Positions 10,548 through 19,218 of a stretch of 64,000 nucleotides of DNA are shown one piece after another (position 1 is the stretch's first letter; each line of letters starts with the position of its first letter). Both the position numbers and the translations under genes were made by a program. This DNA comes from Rhodobacter sp. SY28-1 (GTDB taxonomy: Bacteria > Pseudomonadota > Alphaproteobacteria > Rhodobacterales > Rhodobacteraceae): contig NZ_STGH01000001.1 in NCBI RefSeq assembly GCF_005222785.1, forward strand, positions 124,001 through 188,000, written 5' to 3'. A model generated the notes under the pieces. It was not told the origin of the DNA and searched no databases. It worked only from the letters and a program-made list of their open reading frames with translations.

Positions 10548-11962
10548 CAGCCGCCCGTCAGCTTCAGGCGGGCAGGCAGCGCCCAGCGCCGCACCGCGCC
10601 CTCACCGAAATCCCCCCGCAACGCCCCCCGGTTCGCCGGGTAGGGGCCGTCACCGGGCGAAGCCGCATGGGCATAGGTGACAAACACCTCCCCCTCCGGC
10701 CGCTTCAAACACTTCAGCACCACCGCCTTCGCATCCGACGGATCAACCCCGACCGACGCGATCTTCGCCCCGTTCGTCACCCCCTCCAGCGCGAACCCGG
10801 CCAGCGGCCCCGCGCCAAAGGGATCGCCCGGGTCGATCACCAGCGAATCCTGCGCCTCGCAGATCAGCCGGATATCCGCCCCGCTGCGTTCCGCCAGCTG
10901 GATCACCGGGCACAGCCACTTGCCCCCGCCATGCACCGCCAGCAGCGCCTCGGTCAGCAGCACCGCCTTTTCGGCCCGGCCTTCGTCAGTCAACCGCCCG
11001 GTATCATCCATCCGGAAGGCATAGGACGGAGCCGCAAACACCAGCTGGTGGTCGCCGTGGTTCCACGACAGCTCCCACTGACCCTCCAGCCCCGGCCCGC
11101 GAGTAACGTCCCGCGTCCCGCAGTCGAAGGCCGACAAGAAGATCGGCCGCGCCAGCCCCTGTTTCGCCATACCGCGCGTGATCCGCTCCATCAGCGCGAT
11201 CATCCCGTCGCGGTAGGCCACCGGGTCGCCCGTCAGGTCCTCCAGCGTGTAGTCCAGCACCACCGCCAGGACCTGAGCACTCACGCCCAGCCGCCCGGCC
11301 GCCGCCACCAGATTGGCAAAGCCCCGGTCCAGATTCGCCACCGCCGAACCCCCACCCAGATCATGCGCCGTCGCGGCCATGTCGGTCTCGGTCCGCACCA
11401 CGATCAGCGGCAGCGACTGGTGCGCCGCCCGTCTCCGGGCCAGTAGTTCATCCGCGATCAGCGCCTCGACCGTCAGCTCGCGCAAAGGCTCCAGAGCGTC
11501 GGTCGCCACCGCCTCGCCAAGGCCGCCCTGACCGACCGCCCCGATATCATCCGCCGGGCCCAGCACATGCCAGCGGAACCGCGCCGGACCGGGAGAGCCC
11601 AGCCCAGCCCGCGCCCCGCCAATCCCCATGACCGCCAGCAGCGGCCCCCTCGCCTCGGCCACCACCGCCCCGCCCGAGATATGCCGCCGGTATCCCCGCG
11701 CACTGTCGGCCCCCGGCAGGTTCGCCTGGAAGAACACCCAGTCCCCCTCCCGCCGCGCGGCCCAAAGGTCCACATCGTCGGGCAGGTCCGGCAGCGGCAG
11801 CGCCTCGGCCCCCACCAGCTGCGGCTTCAGCTCCAGCCGAGCGGCAATATCGGCAATCACCTTGTCCGACAGCCGCAGCACCAGCCCGGTCTCGTCATAG
11901 CGGATGACATCGCCATTCTCGGCCCGGATGATGACGCCTTCGGGGGGAATCTTTTCAGCCAT
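10547..11962 (-). CDS. Protein of unknown function in the glycan operon
   Basis: A 471-residue soluble protein that I do not recognise. It has no signal peptide and no membrane span. The N-terminal part (EKIPPEGVIIRAENGDVIRYDETGLVLRLSDK) looks like a small beta-rich module. The middle and C-terminal parts contain LPLIVVRTETDMAATAHDLGGGS and DPGDPFGAGPLAGFALEG, which give the flavour of an SGNH-like or carbohydrate-esterase fold, but I see no confident catalytic triad. The start MAEKIPPEG overlaps the stop of the upstream glycosyltransferase, and its own stop overlaps the sulfatase ATG, so the three are translated together. A role in glycan modification is inferred from position only. Confidence 0.7.
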   Translation of the reverse strand: MAEKIPPEGVIIRAENGDVIRYDETGLVLRLSDKVIADIAARLELKPQLVGAEALPLPDLPDDVDLWAARREGDWVFFQANLPGADSARGYRRHISGGAVVAEARGPLLAVMGIGGARAGLGSPGPARFRWHVLGPADDIGAVGQGGLGEAVATDALEPLRELTVEALIADELLARRRAAHQSLPLIVVRTETDMAATAHDLGGGSAVANLDRGFANLVAAAGRLGVSAQVLAVVLDYTLEDLTGDPVAYRDGMIALMERITRGMAKQGLARPIFLSAFDCGTRDVTRGPGLEGQWELSWNHGDHQLVFAAPSYAFRMDDTGRLTDEGRAEKAVLLTEALLAVHGGGKWLCPVIQLAERSGADIRLICEAQDSLVIDPGDPFGAGPLAGFALEGVTNGAKIASVGVDPSDAKAVVLKCLKRPEGEVFVTYAHAASPGDGPYPANRGALRGDFGEGAVRRWALPARLKLTGG

Positions 11963-12852
11963 CAGAACAGCACCTTGAACCGTTCGGGCAGCCGGTAGAC
12001 CCCCTTGGGCCGCGCCCCGCCGGGGGCATAGTAGACCACCTTCTTCTCGCGCCAGCCGTCGACCATTTCCTGCCGGAACTCGGGGAAATCCACCGTCTCG
12101 GCCCGGGGCTTCTCCTTCGACAGCGACTTGTACGTCTCCCACGCCGTATCCCAGCCGGTCTTCTGCCGCTCGACCTCTTCCAGCGCGCCGCTCTGGATCA
12201 CCCGCTGCTCGCGCCGCTTGGCCAGCCGCGCTTCGGTCATGTCATGGTCGATGAAGCGCAGGTGGAACAGGTAGAGATGCGGGTCGAGATGCAGCTTCGG
12301 ATGGTTGGCGAAATGCCCGCCCGGAGCGATGTCGATCTTGTCGCAGGTGATGCAGGGCTTGGCGTAGTTCGCGTTCAGCCGGAAGATCCGCCGCACGTCC
12401 AGGATGTTGCGCCCCTCTGTCAAGGGCTCCGGCTCCAGCGTGGGGTTGTGCACCATCTCGATGGCAAAGGGGGTCACCACCCGCGGCCCGCCCTTCACCA
12501 CCAGGCTTTCCATGTAATCCGGCAGGCTGTCCGACACCGCCGGATCGACGCAGACGATCTCGTCCACATCGCCCACCAGCACCCAGTTGTAGAAGTTGGT
12601 GAACCCCGTCGTCAGCCGCGACAGCATCTGCCAGCGCCGCTGGTTAAAGCAGTTCCGCGTCTCGTCGAAAGGCAGGTAGATGACGTTGCAGCCTTCCGCG
12701 ATCTTCTTGTGCTCGGGGTCGCCACCGTGGCTCAGGACAAAGCAGTTCTCGCGGCCAAGCTGCCGACCATAATAGTCGACCCAGCGGCGGAGAAAGAAGT
12801 GATCCCCGCCCACCATGGTCATCGCCATCATCCGGCCGCGCGTCTGGTCCAT
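11962..12852 (-). CDS. Glycosyltransferase family 2/92-like protein
   Basis: A 296-residue cytosolic glycosyltransferase. The N terminus MTMVGGDHFFLRRWVDYYGRQLG leads to the donor-binding segment VGDVDEIVCVDP with an acidic DxD motif. NANYAKPCITC and LHLDPHLYLFHLRF are shared with the protein encoded at 33343-34254, so the two are paralogues. The fold resembles the 'Glyco_tranf_2_4'/GT92-type enzymes common in rhodobacteral polysaccharide loci. Sugar donor and acceptor are unknown. It lies 51 bases after the alpha/beta hydrolase-like gene and overlaps the next gene by its stop. Confidence 0.8.
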   Translation of the reverse strand: MDQTRGRMMAMTMVGGDHFFLRRWVDYYGRQLGRENCFVLSHGGDPEHKKIAEGCNVIYLPFDETRNCFNQRRWQMLSRLTTGFTNFYNWVLVGDVDEIVCVDPAVSDSLPDYMESLVVKGGPRVVTPFAIEMVHNPTLEPEPLTEGRNILDVRRIFRLNANYAKPCITCDKIDIAPGGHFANHPKLHLDPHLYLFHLRFIDHDMTEARLAKRREQRVIQSGALEEVERQKTGWDTAWETYKSLSKEKPRAETVDFPEFRQEMVDGWREKKVVYYAPGGARPKGVYRLPERFKVLF

Positions 12853-12903
12853 GTCCCGATCCTGTCTGCCGCCAACGGCTTAGCACAAGGCCAAAGCCAA
12901 GGC

Positions 12904-13866
12904 CTAGCCCGCCTGTGCCGCCCGCAGCGCATTCACCGCCGCCCGCCTGGCGCGGCGGATGAAGACCTTGTCCTCGTCCGGCAGGTCTGCGCCCAGTTCC
13001 AGCATCCCCTCGGCCGCCAGCATCACCAGCGCATGCCGCCCCCGGTTCGCCGCCGCCGCCAGCACCGCGCGCTGCCACTTGGTGACGTGGCGGCGCGCCC
13101 GGTAGGCCGACCAGAACTCGGTCCCGATTTCATCCGCCTCGACCATCCGGTTGATCAGCACCGGGAAGGTCCCCGATTTCAGGATCACCCGGATCGCTTC
13201 ATGCGTGGTAAAGGGCAGCCGGAGCAGGTGCACATTCGGCCCCGCCAGCCGCGCGGCATGGGCGCGATCCTCGGGGACGAACGGGTCATAGACCACCACC
13301 GCCCGCCGAATGTAGGGCACCGCCGCCGCGGCATCGAGGAACGGCATCCCCTCCCAGTTCGACTTGCGCACGGCGAAGGGAAACCGCTGCTCGAACGGCG
13401 CGATCACCTTGTTCATCGTCGACTGGGGCGAAAAGGCCAGCACCCGCGCCTCGGGGATCAGCGGCGCAAAGTTCAGAGCCGCGAAGCCCCCCATCGAGGC
13501 CCCGGTCAGCACCACCCGGCTGAACCGGCGGAAAAACTCCCGCTCCTCCAGCCCCCGGATCAGCGCGGGGGCCGTCGGCTGGCGGAACCAGTCTTTGGCG
13601 TGGCTCTGCACCCCCAGCACCGAATGGCCCATGGGCTCCAGCCGTTTCCAGGCCCAGGGCCCGCGCGGCCAGCCTTCGTCGATGGTCGCCAGATTGTCGA
13701 AGGACACGATCAGCGCGTCACCACGCCCGCCCTCGAACCACAGGTTCGCGTGATCCCCGCGGATCAGGAACCTGCGCGCACCCGCGCCGTCGTCCAGCCC
13801 CATCTCGGGCGGCACCTCCAGCGGAGGCCCGGCCTCCTCCCCGGTGTCAGTAGGTCCAGCGGACAT
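12904..13866 (-). CDS. Alpha/beta-hydrolase-like protein
   Basis: A 320-residue protein with VVLTGASMGGFAALNFA at about residues 118-134: a nucleophile-elbow sequence (G-A-S-M-G-G, Ser124) as in alpha/beta hydrolases and in accessory proteins of secreted-glycan systems. LRLPFTTHEAI could supply the histidine. The first 30 residues look unstructured and there is no signal peptide, so it acts in the cytosol. It starts 20 bases inside the end of the upstream gene. Hydrolase, acyltransferase and non-catalytic roles are all possible. Confidence 0.65.
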   Translation of the reverse strand: MSAGPTDTGEEAGPPLEVPPEMGLDDGAGARRFLIRGDHANLWFEGGRGDALIVSFDNLATIDEGWPRGPWAWKRLEPMGHSVLGVQSHAKDWFRQPTAPALIRGLEEREFFRRFSRVVLTGASMGGFAALNFAPLIPEARVLAFSPQSTMNKVIAPFEQRFPFAVRKSNWEGMPFLDAAAAVPYIRRAVVVYDPFVPEDRAHAARLAGPNVHLLRLPFTTHEAIRVILKSGTFPVLINRMVEADEIGTEFWSAYRARRHVTKWQRAVLAAAANRGRHALVMLAAEGMLELGADLPDEDKVFIRRARRAAVNALRAAQAG

Positions 13867-14593
13867 GGGCGTTCAGCGTGGCCAAAGCGGCCATATCCTC
13901 AGGGTCAGAGGACCCCGGAAGGCAGCGGTCCGGCCAGAACATCACCTCATGCAGCAGCGACTGGCCCAAGGTCTTCGCCAGCCCCGCCCGGTTCGACCGG
14001 CAACCGATAAAGAAATCCGCCGGATGCGCCATGCCGGGGATGGTCCCGCTGACCTCAGCCCGCCGGTCGCCCAGACCCAGCCGCAGCGACCGTCCGTCAT
14101 AGCCCAGAAGCGCCAGCTTTGCCCCTGCGCCCCGGTTCACGGGCAGCGAGACTTCCATGGCACCGGCCCGATCCTTCGCCAGCACCCGTCCCTCGGCTTC
14201 GGCAAGGAAGATCATGTTGTTCGCCTGCCCCGTCGAAACCGAGGCCAGCGTCTTCGCCTCACCCTCCGACCAGTAGACCACCGCCACGGTGAACGCCTCC
14301 ACCTCCGGCGCAAAGCCCGGCAAAGTGAACCCGCAGTTCATCCCCTCCTGACAGACCACGCCCGCTGGTGGCCCGGCTTGAAACCGGCTGTTGCCGCTGT
14401 TCGGACCCGCCGTGACCGCCTCGACCGCGCCGTGCTGCTCACGCCAGCCGGTGATGCGGCCATCGGTACGGACGATGTCGCCCTCCCGCGCGACAAAACG
14501 TGCGCCACCCGTGCGCAGGACCGCCTCGGCCAGTAGGCGCTCATCCCCCCCGATCAACGCGCCGGGTGGCAGTATTGCAGCGATCTCAAGCAT
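13847..14593 (-). CDS. Unknown protein, possible concanavalin/LamG-like fold
   Basis: A 248-residue protein without signal peptide or membrane span. The C-terminal two thirds are rich in beta strands with the pattern FTVAVVYWSEGEAKTLASVSTG ... MIFLAEAEGRVLAKDRA ... FFIGCRSNRAGLAKTLGQSLLHEVMFW, reminiscent of LamG/concanavalin-like carbohydrate-recognition domains; this is a structural guess, not a motif match. The chosen start is MLEIAAILPPG, because the longer frame adds only 12 poorly supported residues. It overlaps the hydrolase-like gene by 20 bases and sits in the middle of the glycan operon. Confidence 0.6.
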   Translation of the reverse strand: MLEIAAILPPGALIGGDERLLAEAVLRTGGARFVAREGDIVRTDGRITGWREQHGAVEAVTAGPNSGNSRFQAGPPAGVVCQEGMNCGFTLPGFAPEVEAFTVAVVYWSEGEAKTLASVSTGQANNMIFLAEAEGRVLAKDRAGAMEVSLPVNRGAGAKLALLGYDGRSLRLGLGDRRAEVSGTIPGMAHPADFFIGCRSNRAGLAKTLGQSLLHEVMFWPDRCLPGSSDPEDMAALATLNAHVRWTY

Positions 14594-14652
14594 CGCGCCT
14601 CCTTCGTCCCGCCATCTTGCCCAGCGCACCCGGCCACCGCAACCCCACCTGC

Positions 14653-15396
14653 CTAGCCGCGCCTTGCAAGGCTACGGGCCACCGGCATCACCCGCGACAG
14701 GATCACCGCGCCATACCTTGCGTTCCGGTGTTCATAATCCGCTTTCGCCAGATGATCCGCCACCGCATACTCCGCCCCGGTAAAGATGCCCTGCGTCACC
14801 GTCTCGTCCGGCTGCGGCACCAGGTCGATCCCATCCTCGGCCGCGGCCTCCTGCAAGATGCGCCAGAACTCGGGCACCCGTTCGGGGATCAGCCGCTGCA
14901 TGCCCGGCGTCACCAGTTCGGCCAGAACCGCCGGGTTTTCCGTGTAATAGGCGACCGGAGCCAGGAAAATCCGTGCCGTTCCAGTCGCGGCAAGCCCTGC
15001 CGTCACCTGATAGCCCACCTGGCAGCGGAACCCATCCACCAGCATCCGCCGCATCAGCCCCTGGCTCAGGAACGGCCCGGACTCCAGCGCCCGCAGGACC
15101 GAGATGAACAGCCGCCAGACATAGACCCGCGCGCCCATCACCAGAATCGCGTCGAAGTCCGCCGCCGGAAGCACCATACGCCGCTTGGCGTTGAACCGCG
15201 CAAAACTGCGCGCCACCTTGTCGTCGCCCGGATGCACCGCGCCGTCGCGCACCTGCAGGAAGCGGAACCCGCTGCCGACGTGTCCCCAATACTCCAGCTC
15301 GACCCCCGACAGATCGGCAAGCCCTTCTGCCTCTGCCTGACGCAGGCATGCGTAATGGCTGTCGCCGAAAATGCAGAACCGGGGCAGGTCAGGCAT
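14653..15396 (-). CDS. SGNH-hydrolase-like protein
   Basis: A 247-residue protein whose N terminus CIFGDSHYACL resembles block I of SGNH/GDSL esterases, with histidine replacing the usual Leu (GDSH, residues 11-14). An ILVMGARVYVW strand may mark block III. I cannot see a clear C-terminal DxxH, although DYEHRNARYGA near the end is a candidate. Proteins of this type next to GSCFA proteins and glycosyltransferases often handle O-acyl groups on glycans. Its start overlaps the end of the GSCFA gene by eight bases. Confidence 0.65.
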   Translation of the reverse strand: MPDLPRFCIFGDSHYACLRQAEAEGLADLSGVELEYWGHVGSGFRFLQVRDGAVHPGDDKVARSFARFNAKRRMVLPAADFDAILVMGARVYVWRLFISVLRALESGPFLSQGLMRRMLVDGFRCQVGYQVTAGLAATGTARIFLAPVAYYTENPAVLAELVTPGMQRLIPERVPEFWRILQEAAAEDGIDLVPQPDETVTQGIFTGAEYAVADHLAKADYEHRNARYGAVILSRVMPVARSLARRG

Positions 15397-16483
15397 GCCG
15401 CTGATCCGGAGCGAACGCGGCCAGGATCTCCTCTTCGCAGCGCAACTCCTCCGCCTCGGTCATCTCCGGCTCCAGGACCTCCTCGGGCGCAGCGGGAGCC
15501 ACAGCCGGGGCCACCGCCACCTCGCCTCTAAAGGCCGCCGCCTGATCGCGGAAGAACTGCGCCATCACATGGTCCACCCCTTCGGGCAGCACCGACCGCA
15601 TGTTCTGCGCAAAGAACCGTCCCCGATAGGCAGTATGCGTGATGATCTCGTAGGACGGAAAGTAATCCACCCGCGCCTGGGTCGCCACCAGCTCCGACGC
15701 CACCGCCCGCAACAGCGACTTCGAATGGCTGGTCGCCGTCAGCACATGCTGGCCCGAGGCCGTCGCGGTCAAAGGCACCGGCGACACCGTCAGCAACACG
15801 ATCAGCCGCCGGTTCGCCCGGAACATCAGCCGCAGCGCCGCCGTCATGTCATCCATCAGCGCGCGGAAGCCATGGTTCACAAAGACATGCCGCCCTTCGT
15901 CAAACGACCCCGCCACCGTCCCCGGACAGACCGCATATTCCACGCCCGTGGCCTTCTCGGCCCAGGCCTCCGTCAGCCCCATGGTGAAGACGAACACATG
16001 CGACCCCCGCACCGCCTCGGCAATCGCGCGTAAAGTGTCCCTGCGTGAGGCATGCAGTTCCTCCACTGAGACAAACCCGCCCGGCTCCACCCCCGGCCGG
16101 AACGGATCATAGAACCGCCCGTCTTTCTCCCACACCTCATCGGGGGGCACGGCATCGGTCAGCGCCCAGGTCAGCCACTGCAGCAGCATCTTCGGCGTGT
16201 AGATATTGCCGGTCCGAAAGCTGAAGGTCCCGTAGTGGTAATCCTTCCGCTGCTCGGGCGTCAGCCCGGCCGGCCCCGGCTCAAAATCCAGCCAGCGATA
16301 GCGCCGCGCCACCAGCGCCTTGGAGAAATGCTGCGCAAAGCAGGACCCCGCCGTCACGATCCGCGTCCGCCGCGCGATGGCGTGCTTCGGCTTCCAAAGC
16401 CCCGCGATCTCCAGCGCGTCCCGCTCCGCGACGGCGGTCCGCCAGAAACGGTCCTCGGGCAGGCTCTCATACGGGTGCGTCAT
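15389..16483 (-). CDS. GSCFA-domain protein
   Basis: A 364-residue protein with the defining AGSCFAQHF (GSCFA at residues 46-50), FVFTMGLTEAWAEKATG, and CPGTVAGSFDEGRHVF. GSCFA is an SGNH-related family of uncertain biochemistry that accompanies capsule and exopolysaccharide genes. The last 40 residues are Ala/Pro/Glu-rich and probably disordered. It is the first gene of the seven-gene glycan operon, divergent from dinB with a 116-base gap, so the operon promoter should lie there. Confidence 0.85.
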   Translation of the reverse strand: MTHPYESLPEDRFWRTAVAERDALEIAGLWKPKHAIARRTRIVTAGSCFAQHFSKALVARRYRWLDFEPGPAGLTPEQRKDYHYGTFSFRTGNIYTPKMLLQWLTWALTDAVPPDEVWEKDGRFYDPFRPGVEPGGFVSVEELHASRRDTLRAIAEAVRGSHVFVFTMGLTEAWAEKATGVEYAVCPGTVAGSFDEGRHVFVNHGFRALMDDMTAALRLMFRANRRLIVLLTVSPVPLTATASGQHVLTATSHSKSLLRAVASELVATQARVDYFPSYEIITHTAYRGRFFAQNMRSVLPEGVDHVMAQFFRDQAAAFRGEVAVAPAVAPAAPEEVLEPEMTEAEELRCEEEILAAFAPDQRHA

Positions 16484-16599
16484 GCGCGAACGGGTCCTGT
16501 GGTTCGGCTCAGGATAGGACGGACAGGTTTCGGGAAGGTCAACCGCTTTCCACCACCACCTTCCACAGTCCGCGACCAGCGTGGTAGCCTCGCCCCATC

Positions 16600-17856
16600 A
16601 TGCCCAGCCTCTGCCGCGATTGCCTGACCCTGACCGACAGCCCGGTTTCGCGCTGCCCGTCCTGCCGGTCCCCGCGCATGGTCGCGCATGACGAACTGAC
16701 GGGCCTCTCCATCGCCCACATGGACTGCGACGCCTTCTACGCCAGTGTCGAAAAACGCGACAACCCCAGCTTACGCGACCAGCCCGTCATCGTCGGCGGC
16801 GGCACCCGAGGCGTCGTCTCTACCTGCTGCTACATCGCCCGGATCAAGGGCGTCCGCTCGGCCATGCCGATGTTCCAGGCCCTGAAACTCTGCCCCGAGG
16901 CCGTGGTGGTGAAGCCCCGCTTCCCCGCCTACACCGAAGCCTCCCGCGCCATCCGCGCGATGATGGAGGAGCTGACGCCGTCCATCGAACCCCTCTCACT
17001 GGATGAGGCTTTCCTCGACCTCACCGGCACCGCCCGCCTGCACGGCGCACCCCCCGCCGTCCTGCTGGCAAGACTGACCAAACGGATGGAGGATGAGCTG
17101 GGCCTCACCGGCTCCATCGGCCTGTCGCACAACAAGTTCCTGGCGAAGATCGCGAGCGACCTCGACAAACCTCGTGGCTTCTCCGTGATCGGCAATGCCG
17201 AAACCGAGGCCTTCCTCAAACCCAAACCCGTCCGCATCATCTGGGGCGTCGGCACCGCCACCCAGACCGCGCTGGAAGGCGCAGGCATCCGCACCATCGC
17301 CGACCTCCTCCGCTGGGACCGCGCCGACCTTGGCGCGCGCTTCGGCAGCATGGGCGACCGCCTCTGGCATCTGGCGCGGGGCCTCGACACCCGCCGGGTG
17401 AACCGCGACGAGAAGCTGAAGTCGATCTCCAAGGAGACGACCTTCTTCGAGGACACCTCCGACCCCGACCTCCTCGACAGCCACATCTGGCGCCTGTCCG
17501 AGCAAGTCGCCGACCGCGCCAAGGCCAAGCGTCTCTCCGGCCGCACGGTGACCCTGAAACTGAAGAAGGGCGACTTCCAACTCGTCACCCGCCGCCACGC
17601 CCTGAGCGACCCAACCCAACTCACCGACCGCATCTACCGCGCCGCCCGCGATCTTTTCGACCACGCGGGCACCACCGGCCCCTTCCGCCTGATCGGCGTC
17701 GGCATCTCCGACCTCGCCCCCGAAGACCAGGCCGACCTCTCCGCCGACCTCCTCGACCCCAACGCCACCAAACGCGCCGCCGCCGAACGCGCGACGGACG
17801 CCATCCGCGCGAAGTTCGGAGCGGAAGCCATCATCAAAGGCCGCGCCCTGCGCTAA
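16600..17856 (+). CDS. dinB: DNA polymerase IV with N-terminal zinc ribbon
   Basis: A 418-residue Y-family translesion polymerase. Catalytic acidic residues appear in AHMDCDAFYASVEKRD (residues 39-54) and SLDEAFLDLTG. The little-finger domain near the C terminus carries TVTLKLKKGDFQLVTRR. Before the catalytic domain, CxxC pairs at residues 5/8 and 19/22 form a small zinc-ribbon, an extension known in alphaproteobacterial DinB, which supports the ATG at 16600 over later ones. I looked for the alphaproteobacterial LexA box (GTTC-N7-GTTC) in the upstream gap and did not find one. Confidence 0.93.
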   Translation: MPSLCRDCLTLTDSPVSRCPSCRSPRMVAHDELTGLSIAHMDCDAFYASVEKRDNPSLRDQPVIVGGGTRGVVSTCCYIARIKGVRSAMPMFQALKLCPEAVVVKPRFPAYTEASRAIRAMMEELTPSIEPLSLDEAFLDLTGTARLHGAPPAVLLARLTKRMEDELGLTGSIGLSHNKFLAKIASDLDKPRGFSVIGNAETEAFLKPKPVRIIWGVGTATQTALEGAGIRTIADLLRWDRADLGARFGSMGDRLWHLARGLDTRRVNRDEKLKSISKETTFFEDTSDPDLLDSHIWRLSEQVADRAKAKRLSGRTVTLKLKKGDFQLVTRRHALSDPTQLTDRIYRAARDLFDHAGTTGPFRLIGVGISDLAPEDQADLSADLLDPNATKRAAAERATDAIRAKFGAEAIIKGRALR

Positions 17857-17923
17857 CCCGCTCCTCGCTCGAGTCCCGCATCGCTCCTCGCTGATCGTGG
17901 GGCGCTACGGCACGACAACGTAG

Positions 17924-17941
17924 GGTGCGCTACAGCGCACC
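17924..17941. repeat. Short intergenic inverted repeat (REP-like)
   Basis: GGTGCGCT-AC-AGCGCACC is a perfect 8-base inverted repeat with a two-base centre, lying between dinB and the two-gene cassette. Repeats of the form GTGCGC...GCGCAC are widespread dispersed elements in proteobacterial genomes. I found one copy in this window, so its repetitive nature is based on general knowledge. Confidence 0.5.
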
Positions 17942-18012
17942 GGAACTTCACGGAACTTGACGCACAGCAAGGTTGTTGCGAACTTCAGCACCGATATTTC
18001 AAGGAGATAATG

Positions 18013-18450
18013 ATGAGTAGTGCTGTTCCGAATTCATTATCCGACGTGCTCGTCGATTTTGAAAAGGCCCCCACCCTTCGCGGACTTCAGGAAAAGGTAG
18101 ATCGGCTCTCGATCTCTGCCGATGCGAAATCCATCCTCATGGACGTGGCCAAGGTGACACTGGCAGTCGGCGGCAAGGTGATTGCCATCGGGCGCAAGAT
18201 ACTCGCCTTCGCCATCGAACTTGCTGGGAAATTTCAGAACGTGATCTTCGGTGTGATCATCGCGCTTATCATGTCAATGGTGCTTGCAACGCTCCCCTTG
18301 CTCGGCCCTACAATTGCGGCGCTGCTTACCCCCTTGATGGTAGCCCTAGGCGTTGGACGCGGGGCGACCGAAGACTTCAAGAACATGTCCGTGCAACGAG
18401 AAATCGATGGCTTGAAGCAACGCATGTCCATCCTTGCAGCGCACGCCTGA
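18013..18450 (+). CDS. Small membrane protein of a two-gene cassette, unknown function
   Basis: A 145-residue protein that I do not recognise. The first 40 residues are polar (LSDVLVDFEKAPTLRGLQEKVDRLS), followed by an amphipathic stretch and one or two membrane spans in FGVIIALIMSMVLATLPLLGPTIAALL, then LMVALGVGRGATEDFKNMSVQREIDGLKQRM, a likely C-terminal coiled segment. The ribosome-binding site AAGGAG favours the ATG at 18013 over the one at 18010. The next gene starts directly after its stop, so the two are one unit. Base composition and codon use (gtagccctaggc, cttatcatg) are more AT-rich than the flanking genes, suggesting transfer. Confidence 0.7.
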   Translation: MSSAVPNSLSDVLVDFEKAPTLRGLQEKVDRLSISADAKSILMDVAKVTLAVGGKVIAIGRKILAFAIELAGKFQNVIFGVIIALIMSMVLATLPLLGPTIAALLTPLMVALGVGRGATEDFKNMSVQREIDGLKQRMSILAAHA

Positions 18451-19218
18451 ATGACCAAGGCTCAGTCCCCCGCCGAGGTTCTCAAACGGTTTGAGGGCGT
18501 TACCAAAGTTGTGGCTGACAGCCTGCGATTCAAGCGCAAGCTGGCCATTGGCGAAGACGCGTATACGTCGCTAAAGGTAGGGCGCGCGCTTTCGACGATC
18601 TGGGATGTCGGCGGCGTCGCGGCGACCGGAGCGGGGATCGCCTCATCGTCCGCCGTCGCAAGCACGTTCTTTGCCTCGACGGGCATCCTCGCCCGGATCG
18701 GGATCGGCGCGGCCTTCACGGCGACGCCCATCGGTTGGGTTGTCGCCTCGGCTGTCGTTTCAGGAGGGGTCTACTACGGCGTAACCCGCGCAATTGGTCG
18801 CTATGCAAAGTCTCGTGTAGAAGTCATTCCGCGCTTCATCAATTCCCCAATCGACCAACTTGGAGCTGCACTCCTCGACATGATGGGGACGCTCGCACTG
18901 AAGGTTGCAAACATCGATGGAATGATTGATCCGGCTGAGCGAGCCTCCATGCGCGACTACTTCGTTGCTGAATGGGGGTTCGATCCCGCCTATACCGAGC
19001 GCGCCCTGGCCTTGCTTGAGGAGGGGGCGCTGTCCCAACCCATCAAGCAAACGACCACGGCAATTGGCCGATTCGTGAGGGAACATCCCGATTGCAATGC
19101 CCATGCGTTCTACGCCGACCTCATCGCCCTGCTCCGTGAGATCGCCGAGGCTGATGGAAAGCTGGATGAGCGGGAGGAACTTGCAATCGAGTCGATAGAG
19201 CGGGCGTTCAAAGGCTGA
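18451..19218 (+). CDS. Membrane protein with C-terminal TerB-like domain
   Basis: A 255-residue protein. The central region (VGGVAATGAGIASSSAVASTFFASTGILARIGIGAAF then GWVVASAVVSGGVYYGV) is glycine/alanine-rich and membrane-inserting. The C-terminal part resembles a TerB/DjlA-N type helical domain: KVANIDGMIDPAERASMRDYF and LREIAEADGKLDEREELAIESIE are paired acidic loops of the kind that bind divalent metal in TerB. It starts one base after the preceding stop. Possible roles include membrane-stress or phage-related functions; none can be shown. The AT-richer codon use matches its partner and differs from the neighbours. Confidence 0.65.
   Translation: MTKAQSPAEVLKRFEGVTKVVADSLRFKRKLAIGEDAYTSLKVGRALSTIWDVGGVAATGAGIASSSAVASTFFASTGILARIGIGAAFTATPIGWVVASAVVSGGVYYGVTRAIGRYAKSRVEVIPRFINSPIDQLGAALLDMMGTLALKVANIDGMIDPAERASMRDYFVAEWGFDPAYTERALALLEEGALSQPIKQTTTAIGRFVREHPDCNAHAFYADLIALLREIAEADGKLDEREELAIESIERAFKG

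Noticed and set aside
12244-14010. A 588-codon plus-strand open frame opposite the glycosyltransferase and hydrolase-like genes
   Set aside because: Its translation is low-complexity (R, H, P, Q) with no motif, while the opposite strand encodes proteins with DxD and GASMGG motifs and operon overlaps.
16484-16599. A LexA-controlled promoter for dinB
   Set aside because: No GTTC-N7-GTTC element could be found in the upstream gap, so no SOS site is claimed.
18451-19218. Tellurite resistance by TerB
   Set aside because: The C-terminal part only resembles TerB; the terC gene is 10 kb away and no other ter genes are nearby, so the resistance role is not supported.
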